DNA of 38,820 bases from Isotricha intestinalis (taxonomy: Eukaryota; Ciliophora; Litostomatea; Vestibuliferida; Isotrichidae): the NCBI GenBank assembly GCA_023807065.1, contig JAJJLU010000473.1, forward strand, positions 1-38,820. The letters run 5' to 3'. The notes below the pieces were generated by a model. That model was given only the letters and a program-made list of their open reading frames with translations. It made no database searches and was not told the origin of the DNA. Numbering within the stretch: the first letter of the stretch is position 1; each line of letters begins with the position of its first letter. Both the position numbers and the translations under genes were made by a program. Below are positions 9,197-17,056 of this stretch, piece after piece.

Positions 9197-10630
9197 ATGG
9201 ATGATAAAAAATCAAAAAAAAAAGTTTCAAAGGATGACGAAATTGATAAATTCTTTACAATGTCATGTAAAAAAGAGAAAATAATATTAACTGGGGATCC
9301 AGAAGAAGATATGAAAAAAATACAAACAATAAATTCTTCTGATAAAAAAAATAGATTGAATATAATGGATAAAAAAGATTATTCTCTAATATCATTTATA
9401 ACTAGTACAAAAAGACCAGATTTATATCACAGATATTGTTATACAAGTGGTGAAGATTACATAATAAAACAATTAAAGAAAAAAGAAAATAACATAGAAA
9501 ACAATAAAGAAAACATAGAAAATAATAAAGAAAATAACATAGAAAACAATAAAGAAAACTTAGAAGATAATAAAGAAAATAATAATGAGAATAATAAAGA
9601 AAATGCTAATGAAAATAATATAGAAAAAAATTCAGAAAGTGGAAGTAATTCATCATTAGAAAATTATCAAATGAAAGGACAATTAATGAGATATTTTACA
9701 TTTAATACAAATATAACATATAAATGTTTTAATTGTGGTGAAGTAGGACATATGGCAGGAAATTGTCCTTATGAAAATAAAATAATATGTTTAAAATGTA
9801 ATAGAAAAGGACATGAAGATAGAGATTGTCCTTATACCAAATGTTTTAAATGTAATAAATTTGGACATAAAAATTTTCAATGTCCTATTAAAATAGATAA
9901 ATTAAAAGTGTGCAATAGATGCTTAGGAATTGGTCATAAAGATGAAAATTGTTTAAGAGAACCTTTTTATCCTTATAATAATTTTTATCATAATAATAAA
10001 TATTATTGTCAATATTGTGGTTCTAATAAACATTTAATTTGTCCTTTTAAAAATAATTTTAACTTTAATTTAGATTTTGAAGATGAATATTTAAATGATA
10101 TTTCAAAAGATGAAGTTGAAAATTGGGAAAATATTAGAAAAAAATTGAATAAAGAAGAAAAGAAACAAGAATTTAAAGAAGATAATAAAGAAGAGATAAA
10201 AGAAGAAAGTGAAGAAGGGGAAATTATTGAAGATGGAAATAATTATTTTAGTGATATGGATAATCGTGAAATATATAAAAGTATATTTTGTCCAATTTGT
10301 GCTGGAAGACATTATTTTGAAAAATGCGAAGAATACATTTTAAATAAAGAGAAATATAAAAATAAATTTGATGAACAAAGAGAAATTTTTGTTAAGAATG
10401 TAATAAATAGAAATAATAGAAATAAAGATTATAAAGATTATAATAATAGAAAATTTGAAAAAAATAGAAGTAGAGATAAAGAATATAATAATAATAATAA
10501 AAAATTTAGAGAAAAAAATTATGATGATTATAATAATAGAAATAATTTTGAACATAGGTTTAATAATAAGGGAAAAAAATATAGGAATGATAATAATTCA
10601 AAATATTCAAAAGGAAATTACAATAATTAA
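9197..10630 (+). CDS. CCHC zinc-knuckle RNA-binding protein (Air1/Air2- or CNBP-like)
   Basis: This 477-residue protein has a row of CX2CX4HX4C-type zinc knuckles: CFNCGEVGHMAGNC (177-190), CLKCNRKGHEDRDC (198-211), CFKCNKFGHKNFQC (216-229), CNRCLGIGHKDENC (239-252) and a divergent CQYCGSNKHLIC (271-282). A sixth, CPICAGRHYFEKC (365-377), follows an acidic linker. Multiple closely spaced knuckles plus a distant last one resemble Air1/Air2 (ZCCHC7), RNA-binding subunits of the nuclear TRAMP polyadenylation/exosome-targeting complex. CNBP-like proteins are the alternative. Residues 97-145 are an ENNKEN-type repeat, and the C-terminus is Arg/Asn/Lys-rich and basic, suiting RNA binding. Confidence 0.8.
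   Translation: MDDKKSKKKVSKDDEIDKFFTMSCKKEKIILTGDPEEDMKKIQTINSSDKKNRLNIMDKKDYSLISFITSTKRPDLYHRYCYTSGEDYIIKQLKKKENNIENNKENIENNKENNIENNKENLEDNKENNNENNKENANENNIEKNSESGSNSSLENYQMKGQLMRYFTFNTNITYKCFNCGEVGHMAGNCPYENKIICLKCNRKGHEDRDCPYTKCFKCNKFGHKNFQCPIKIDKLKVCNRCLGIGHKDENCLREPFYPYNNFYHNNKYYCQYCGSNKHLICPFKNNFNFNLDFEDEYLNDISKDEVENWENIRKKLNKEEKKQEFKEDNKEEIKEESEEGEIIEDGNNYFSDMDNREIYKSIFCPICAGRHYFEKCEEYILNKEKYKNKFDEQREIFVKNVINRNNRNKDYKDYNNRKFEKNRSRDKEYNNNNKKFREKNYDDYNNRNNFEHRFNNKGKKYRNDNNSKYSKGNYNN
9485..9631 (+). repeat. In-frame Asn-Asn-Lys-Glu-Asn repeat tract
   Basis: Inside the zinc-knuckle gene, residues 97-145 repeat the block ENNKEN / ENNIEN imperfectly, with units of 12-18 nucleotides of the type gaaaataataaa. 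It lies in the disordered linker before the first knuckle and looks like coding minisatellite expansion. Confidence 0.7.
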
Positions 10631-10707
10631 GTTTAAATTGAAAATTGTTTTTTTAATAAAATATATTTATAAATATTTTTCTAATATGTTAAAAAATTAT
10701 TAATTAA

Positions 10708-11049
10708 ATGAAAGACAATTACAAAAAGAAGAAAAGAGTTAAATATTTAAATCAAGTTAAAGAAAGAATTATAAAAGAAATGAAAGCAAATAAAAAAAAA
10801 TATGATATTGCAAAAAAAAAATTATTTAGTAATAGAGGATTTAAATATTATTTAAAGGAATTTTCAAATATTTTTAAATTAATTGAAAAGTAAATTTGTG
10901 TTTATATTATATTTACAATTGTAATTATAAATTAATTATTTATAACTATAAATTGTAAATTTATTAGAGCTGATATAAAAGATAAAGAAGTAATCAAAAA
11001 AAAAAGAAGTAGTAAAACTGGAAGAAGACATAAAAAAAATAATTGGTAA
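10708..11049 (+). CDS. Small basic protein, two exons (10708-10889, 10968-11049)
   Basis: The first open frame ends at a TAA at 10891, but that stop lies in the donor of a GT-AG intron (10890-10967). Splicing joins ...KLIEK to ADIKDKEVIKKKRSSKTG and gives an 87-residue protein ending KKNNW, TAA at 11047. Support for the join: the second segment is open in the frame that splicing restores, its composition (Lys/Arg-rich) continues that of exon 1, and donor gtaaat and acceptor tttattag are well formed. The product is strongly basic with long Lys-rich helices and no recognised domain; nuclear or ribosome-associated roles are only guesses. It starts 77 bases after the zinc-knuckle gene. Confidence 0.6.
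10890..10967 (+). other. Predicted 78-nt spliceosomal intron with internal hairpin
   Basis: The intron starts gtaaatttg and ends tttattag. Inside it, atttacaatt (10911-10920) is perfectly complementary to aattgtaaat (10951-10960), and within that loop ttataaat (10925-10932) pairs with atttataa (10938-10945). This makes a nested hairpin occupying most of the intron. The intron is phase 2 and contains in-frame stops, so retention truncates the protein at residue 61. Confidence 0.6.
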
Positions 11050-11409
11050 TTATTATTTATTAATAAAAATTATAATATTAAATATTAATATTTAGAATAA
11101 TTAATTAATTTTTTTTAATTATTTTTTAAGAAAATAATTATTATACCTCTATTTATATATATTAATTGGATATGAAATTCGATTTTGAAGAAATTTAAAA
11201 AAGTTTGAAAATTTTTATATAAGTGAAAAAAATAAAAATACATCTTTAAAAATTATTTATTTATTTTTTTCTTTTATTATTCCTTTATAAAAAATTCATA
11301 AAGTGAAAGAAAAAGTAAATTGTACAAAAAATCAAAATATAATTATTTTAATCTTTTATCTAAAAGGGTTAATAATCTTTAAGAGAAAAAATTTCAATTT
11401 AAAGAAAAA
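11050..11409. other. AT-rich spacer, nothing recognised
   Basis: This 360-base gap between the small basic gene and the PHD/SNF2-like gene has only A/T runs and short, stop-filled frames on both strands. It presumably holds the 3' end of one gene and the promoter of the next; I see no RNA gene or relic. Confidence 0.5.
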
Positions 11410-14400
11410 ATGTCTCAAGAATTTTTAACAAAAAAAAGAGAAAGAATAAATATATCAAATTCACTAAGTACAAATATTTCAGAAGAATTAGGTGAAAAAT
11501 ATTATTCACTTTTTATAACATCAAAATGTATTTATTGCTTGAAAACAATAATAAAAGATGATAAAGTAGAATGTAAAAGATGCTTTCGTTCTTTTCATAA
11601 AAATTGTATATATGAAATAACAGATCATGAAACTAATATAATAAAAGAAATATGTGTTTTTTGTAAAAACGAAATTCAAAATACTTGTTGTAAATGTTCT
11701 AATATATTAAATAAAAAACAAGATATTATTTTACAATGTGAATTATGTGGGAATAAATATCATTATAAATGTTTTAAATTTCCTTTATATTATATTTTTA
11801 GAAAATATTGTTATTTTGAATTTATAACTAAAAATAATGGATTTGATTATGAAGAAAAATATAATAAATTACTTATAGAAATTTCAAATTTAGATAAAAT
11901 TAAAAATATAACTTTTAATGATTTAAAGAATGTGATTAAAAAATGTAAATTTAATGATAGAATTTCTGATATTTTATTAAATAATATTTTTTTTGTATGT
12001 ATTGTTTGTCAATTGAAAAAATATTATAAATTTAATGAGGAAATTATAATGCATAATGCTACTGCTTTACAGAAAATTACTTTTACTAAAAAAATAGGAA
12101 AAATTCATGAATTAATTGTTCCTCTTAATTCTATTAAAGAAAAAGTTGATACTATTAATTATGATAAATCACCTTCTATTAAAAAAATAATTGGAGAATT
12201 TACTTATAAAAATTATAAAAAAGAAAATAAATCTATGAAAAAAAAAAATTATTATTTAATTTTTTGGGATAATAATGAATATACTATTGAATTAGATAAT
12301 TTTATTAAATGTTTTAATGAATTTGATAATTATTATGAAGAATATATTAAAAATAAAGAAATTGATAGCATTGAAAAATCATATTTTCAAAGTCAAAATG
12401 AGTTTAAAGAATTGTTGAAACAGTATAAAAATAATAAAAATAATGATTCAAATGTTATTTTTAATGAAAATCAATTTATTTATTCTGAAAATGAATTTAT
12501 AGAAAAATTCAGGAATGAACAAATGAAAAATTTATTTGATTTTTTAAATAAAAATAATAATGAATATGCAAAAATATTAATTTTTACAGATAATATTGAA
12601 ATCAAAAATTTTTATATTAATTATATCAATGAAAAATATTCATATGTATTAATTGATAATAATTCAATTGATAAAATATTTTATGAATGTATAAAATTAA
12701 ATTCTAAAAATAAAAAACATTATTCAATAGAAGAATATTATGAAAATATTAAAGAAAATAGTTCAGATTTAAAAAACGATATATTACAATTTTTTCAGAA
12801 AATGGAAATTGATAATATAAATGATTTAATTCCAGATATTATTTTTATATCTCCAAATATATTAGAAGAAATAAATTTTATAACTCTTTCAATTATATTA
12901 TATTTTAAATTTGATTTAATAATAATAGATGTTTCAAATAGTGAAAAATTTTCAAATTATTTTCATATTATATCAAAATTATTAAATGAAAAAAATAATA
13001 TTAATCAATCTTCCTTAATTTATTTATTTATGAGTGCAACTTCGGTAAATAATGAAATAATACAAAATCATTGTTTAGATTTTTTTTCATTATATTTTGA
13101 TAAAGATGATTCTTTATTAACTGATATAGATCAACTTTTTGGTTCAACCAAATTGAATATTTTAAATTCAAAATTAAAGAAAATATCAGGATATGATTTA
13201 AATAGAATTACATTAAATAATAAAAGTTGGAATTTTACTTTAGGAAAAAATGGTCCAAAATTTTTAAATATATTATCAAGTTTATGGTCTTCACATATAA
13301 CAATAAAATATTGTAATAATGATCATAATTTTTCAAGAATAATAATTAATTTAATACCAATTAATATTGATATAGAAGCTTTTCAACAATATTTAATTAT
13401 ATTAAAAGAGAAAAAAGAAATTGTTTCAAGACCTTCAGAAAATAAAAAAGATTTATTTAAAGCTTTATTAATGATGTGTACTTTTCCAAATGCAATGCCT
13501 AAATTTTATATTACTCATTTAGAAAGTTCTTTACCTGTAAAAGAAAATATTAATCCTGCTAAAGCAGAAGTTTTATATCAATTAAAGAAAATATTAGAAA
13601 AAAAAAATGAAGAAGAAAAATCTCAAATTATTATTATTTATTCTATTGATGATAAAACTTATATTGAAATATCAGATGTTATTAAAAGAGATTTAAAAAG
13701 AATTATGAATTCAAACACAAAAAAATTAAATATTAATTTTGAAATTTTTTTCATTGAAGAACAAGAATTATATGAATTTATTGAACAAATAAAGATTAAA
13801 ACTTATATAATATTTTTTAATGTATTTCTCAATGAAAAAAATTGCTTTTTTTTATATGATAAACTAATAAAAAAAAATAAGGAAATAAATAATAAAATAA
13901 TAATATTTCAATTTTATATAAATAATTTGTTTGAAGACAATTTATTACAAATTATGTATTCAAGATTTGAAGAAATGTTTCAAGTAATTCAAGGACCTCA
14001 AAATAAAGTTACTTTATATTCTCAAATGATAAATGAAGAAAGAGATTGTATTGTAGTTAGAAATTTAAAAGAAACTTTAAATAATTATTTTGAAAATCCT
14101 ACTATATTAAATGAAAATAATATGATTTTAAATTATTCTGATGATATTGAAAAAAATTGTGATGGTTTAATTTATGTTAAAAAAGATTTTTTTATTTTAT
14201 GTAAAAATTCACAAGATATTAGTACAAAAATTAAAATTAAAATTGATAGAAAAATTTTAAATGATTTGAAATTTTTAGATAACTCTGAAGATAAATTTAA
14301 AGAAATTGAATCAAATGAAAAGAATAATATTAGTAATTCAGAAGATATTGAATTTATTGAAGAGATTCAAGGTGATAAAAATGAAGAAAATATTAATGAA

Positions 14401-14925
14401 AATAATAATAATGAAAATAACATTAATGAAACATATAATAATAATAATTTTCAAAAAGACATTGAAGAAAGTCAAAACAATGAATCAAATGATAATTCAG
14501 AAAATAATTTGATTAAAAATAATAATAATAAAGAAATTATATATGATAATGATATAGAAGAAGAAGATATAAAGAAAGATAGAAAATTATATAAATTTTT
14601 AAAAGTTTTATTAAAAAAACAACAAGATAACGACAGAGAAAGAGAAAATGAAAATAACGAAGAAGAAAATAATGAAGAAGAAATGGAAGAAAATAATGAA
14701 GGTAATAATGATTATGATGAAATAATTCAAAATGAATATAGTGATGAATTATTTGTTAAATTAAAAAATAATTTAAATTATGATATTATATATTATAATA
14801 ATCATGAAAAAGAATCTAAATCAACAAAAAATGAATCTCAATTAGATGATATTGGATTAAATATTCAAAATATACAAAGAACTGCAAATATATTAAAAGA
14901 TATAACTAAATCAAATGGCCATTAA
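11410..14925 (+). CDS. PHD-finger protein with degenerate SNF2/CHD-type ATPase (pseudo-remodeller)
   Basis: This 1171-residue protein has two PHD-type fingers. The first is C40, C43, C55, C58, H63, C66, C82, C85. The second is C93/C96, C110, C113, H118, C121 and, after an insertion, C197 and C200. A chromodomain-like segment (KKNYYLIFWDNNEYTIEL, 278-295) comes next. From about 365 to 870 the order of SNF2 landmarks is visible but eroded: FRNEQMKNLFDFLNK for the DYQ..GLNWL start; PDIIFISPN; FDLIIIDVSNSEKFSN (501-516) where DEAH..LKN belongs; LIYLFMSATSVNNEI for LLLTGTPLQNN; IIINLIPINIDIEAFQQYLIIL; LLMMCTFPNAMP for the C.HP motif; and AKAEVLYQLKKIL...IIIIYS for the start of lobe 2. No GxGKT Walker A is present and DEAH is DVSN. 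Residues about 960-1130 are Asn/Glu-rich. It is probably a non-catalytic chromatin protein of CHD3/Mi-2 layout. Confidence 0.65.
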   Translation: MSQEFLTKKRERINISNSLSTNISEELGEKYYSLFITSKCIYCLKTIIKDDKVECKRCFRSFHKNCIYEITDHETNIIKEICVFCKNEIQNTCCKCSNILNKKQDIILQCELCGNKYHYKCFKFPLYYIFRKYCYFEFITKNNGFDYEEKYNKLLIEISNLDKIKNITFNDLKNVIKKCKFNDRISDILLNNIFFVCIVCQLKKYYKFNEEIIMHNATALQKITFTKKIGKIHELIVPLNSIKEKVDTINYDKSPSIKKIIGEFTYKNYKKENKSMKKKNYYLIFWDNNEYTIELDNFIKCFNEFDNYYEEYIKNKEIDSIEKSYFQSQNEFKELLKQYKNNKNNDSNVIFNENQFIYSENEFIEKFRNEQMKNLFDFLNKNNNEYAKILIFTDNIEIKNFYINYINEKYSYVLIDNNSIDKIFYECIKLNSKNKKHYSIEEYYENIKENSSDLKNDILQFFQKMEIDNINDLIPDIIFISPNILEEINFITLSIILYFKFDLIIIDVSNSEKFSNYFHIISKLLNEKNNINQSSLIYLFMSATSVNNEIIQNHCLDFFSLYFDKDDSLLTDIDQLFGSTKLNILNSKLKKISGYDLNRITLNNKSWNFTLGKNGPKFLNILSSLWSSHITIKYCNNDHNFSRIIINLIPINIDIEAFQQYLIILKEKKEIVSRPSENKKDLFKALLMMCTFPNAMPKFYITHLESSLPVKENINPAKAEVLYQLKKILEKKNEEEKSQIIIIYSIDDKTYIEISDVIKRDLKRIMNSNTKKLNINFEIFFIEEQELYEFIEQIKIKTYIIFFNVFLNEKNCFFLYDKLIKKNKEINNKIIIFQFYINNLFEDNLLQIMYSRFEEMFQVIQGPQNKVTLYSQMINEERDCIVVRNLKETLNNYFENPTILNENNMILNYSDDIEKNCDGLIYVKKDFFILCKNSQDISTKIKIKIDRKILNDLKFLDNSEDKFKEIESNEKNNISNSEDIEFIEEIQGDKNEENINENNNNENNINETYNNNNFQKDIEESQNNESNDNSENNLIKNNNNKEIIYDNDIEEEDIKKDRKLYKFLKVLLKKQQDNDRERENENNEEENNEEEMEENNEGNNDYDEIIQNEYSDELFVKLKNNLNYDIIYYNNHEKESKSTKNESQLDDIGLNIQNIQRTANILKDITKSNGH

Positions 14926-15399
14926 ATATAAAATATTTAATATTTTTTAATTAAAAAAATTATTTTAAAATATTCAATCTTAAAATGGTATTTTTTATTC
15001 TTTGATTAATGAATGAAAATATATGAAAATCATCATTAAATATTTTTTAATAAATGTTTTGAATTTCCAATGAAATAATCATCAATTTTAAGATAAAATA
15101 ATAAATGAATTGCTAAATTATTTCTTATAATATTTTTCATTCATTGATATTACTTTCAATTTATGGAAATGCTTCAGTAATAACATAATCTGAAGGAAGA
15201 TATTCAATATATTAAAAAATCCTACTAAATCTTTACTTAAAACTAATTTATATTCATTTATATGATTTTATTTGAGAAAATTTCATACTAGATTTAATTA
15301 ATAGTTCAACAACCCATTTATTTAATATAATTTATTTTTTTATTTGAATTATAATTTTATAAAATGAATAAAAAATAAATATAAAATATTATTTAAGAA
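14926..15399. other. Spacer with weak minus-strand coding-like fragments
   Basis: There is no intact gene in these 474 bases. On the minus strand, 15330 down to about 15110 gives broken pieces such as NKWVVELLIKSS, YKLVLSKDLVGFFNIL and, in a neighbouring frame, EYLPSDYVITEAFP, with stops of all three kinds between them. This could be another decayed gene, but I cannot name a family and chance is a fair alternative. Confidence 0.25.
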
Positions 15400-16050
15400 A
15401 TGTCAGGAGTAACATTCCATTATTTATTAAAATATATAATAATAGGAGATCCTTCAGTAGGTAAAAGTAATCTTTTATTAAAATATGCTCATAATAAATT
15501 TACAAGTGAATATCAAGCAACAATAGGAGTAGAATTTGGAGCAAAAAATTTAAAATTAAATGAAACAATATTTAGAATTCAAATATGGGATACTGCAGGA
15601 CAAGAAAATTTTAAAAGTATAACTAGAGCTTATTATAAAAATTCAGTTTGTGCAATTGTTACTTATGATATAACAAAAAGAACTTCTTTTGAAAATGTTC
15701 AAGAATGGATTGATGAAGTTAAAAGTCAATCACCTAAACAAATTTTATTAGTTTTAGTTGGAAATAAAATTGATTTAGAAAATGAAAGAGTTGTTACTTT
15801 TGAAGAAGGAAAAAAATTAGCTTTAGAAAATAATATGATTTTTTTCGAAACTTCTGCTTTAAGTGGAAAAGGTGTTGATAATGTTTTTAATAATACTTGT
15901 CAAAAAATTTATGAAAATATTCAAAAAGATTATTATGATTTAAATGATGAAACTTGTGGAATCAAAAAAGGAGAAAATATTAGTGAATATATTGATTTAA
16001 GTTCTAATAATGAAGTTAAAAGGAATAAAAAATGTTGTAATAAAAATTAA
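15400..16050 (+). CDS. RAB2: Rab-family small GTPase, Rab2-like
   Basis: This is a complete 216-residue Rab with every guanine-nucleotide motif: P-loop GDPSVGKS (16-23), switch I TIGVEF (41-46), switch II WDTAGQENF (63-71), GNKIDL (121-126) and ETSAL (150-154). The N-terminal YLLKYIIIGD and the region after the G domain (KIYENIQKDYYDLNDETCGIKKG) align best with Rab2 (KIYEKIQ...INNEANGIKIG). Rab14 and Rab4 are close alternatives. Rab2 works at the ER-Golgi intermediate compartment and in Golgi and lysosome traffic. The C-terminus is KKCCNKN: the Cys pair 212-213 is the likely geranylgeranylation site, followed by three residues instead of being terminal. A decayed Rab gene lies downstream on the opposite strand (16465-16870). 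Confidence 0.85.
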   Translation: MSGVTFHYLLKYIIIGDPSVGKSNLLLKYAHNKFTSEYQATIGVEFGAKNLKLNETIFRIQIWDTAGQENFKSITRAYYKNSVCAIVTYDITKRTSFENVQEWIDEVKSQSPKQILLVLVGNKIDLENERVVTFEEGKKLALENNMIFFETSALSGKGVDNVFNNTCQKIYENIQKDYYDLNDETCGIKKGENISEYIDLSSNNEVKRNKKCCNKN

Positions 16051-16464
16051 AATAATAGATTATATCTTTATTATTATTTTTTCTATTATAATTTATAGTA
16101 TTAGACATCAAAATTATTTTATATTTAAGGTTCAAATATTAATATATTTTCCATATTTGATTTAATTTATCTTGATAAACAAAATAATAATAATCTAATA
16201 AGTGAATAAATAAAAAAAAGAAAAATGAATTCTCGATGATAATTGTTGAATAAAATGAAATAAAATATTTCTGCTTTATAACTAAGAATACATTTTAATA
16301 AAATATTTTGTTAAGATAGTAAATCAAAATATAATTATATCAAAACTTATTATAAATTTACTTTTTTAGTTGATGCTAAATCAACCAATCAAAAAAGAGA
16401 TAAAAATAATATTAAAATGAAATGAAATTTATTTTGTTATATTTATGGTATTTTATAGAGAAAC
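16051..16464. other. Spacer downstream of Rab2-like gene
   Basis: This stretch of about 410 bases contains no gene I can support. One plus-strand run of about 30 codons near 16340-16420 (YKFTFLVDAKSTNQKRDKNN) has non-random-looking composition but no recognised match. The rest is A/T-rich with frequent stops. Confidence 0.3.
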
Positions 16465-16870
16465 TTTAATTTTTTTTAATGTCTTCTCAACTAATTGCAC
16501 AAGTTTCAATATAAATTAAATAATTATCTTTTACAAATTTTTTGCATCTTCAAAAGAATTTCATTATTATTCATTCTTTAAATCAAATTTAATTTCACCT
16601 AATATTATAAAAATTCTTTCTTGAACATGAGTATTAAAAGAATTTTTAGAAGTAATATTAAAAATTAATTTAATGGAATTTGTATTCATAGGATGAATAT
16701 AAGATTTAATATATTTTGAATTGTTGTGTCCCATATTATTAATCTTTTTGTTTAAAAAGCACTTCCTATGTTAAAACATATCCTTCTTCTATTGCTTAAT
16801 ATATATATTTTGATAACACAAAGTTTTTCTTATATGTTACTCTCCTATTATTACAATGTTATGATTTTCT
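16465..16870 (-). pseudogene. Decayed Rab GTPase gene
   Basis: Read on the minus strand, this gap carries the Rab motifs in correct order but shattered. At 16860, NIVIIGE-stop-HIRKTL occupies the P-loop (GDSGVGKTSL). Then come YVLT, a frameshift, NIGSAF-stop-TKR (TIGxxFxTK), IIWDT near 16735, a frameshift, SKYIKSYIHP for FKSITRSYY, NITSKNSFN and HVQE for the DITxxxSFxNVQ block, IILGEIKFDLKNE for the GNKxDL block, SFEDAKNL, and finally IETCAIS-stop-EDI for ETSAxSGExI. At least six stops, several frameshifts and loss of the P-loop glycine make it non-functional. It differs widely from the intact Rab2-like gene next door, so it is probably not a recent copy of it. Confidence 0.85.
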
Positions 16871-17056
16871 GTTTGAGATGTGATAATTACTATTATATTA
16901 TTTGATAAAGTTTGTATTATTTCTTAATAAATAATAATTTAATTTTAATTTGAATAAAAATTTAAAATTCCAATTAATTAATTTACAAAGAGTATTTATA
17001 TTATGATTATTTATTTGTAAGCATTTTTTTTAGGAAAATTAAATTATTATTAATAA

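Noticed and set aside
10455..10703. Open frame of 82 codons overlapping the zinc-knuckle gene end
   Set aside because: It is out of frame with the Asn/Lys-rich tail; Ile/Lys runs are a by-product of aataat repeats.
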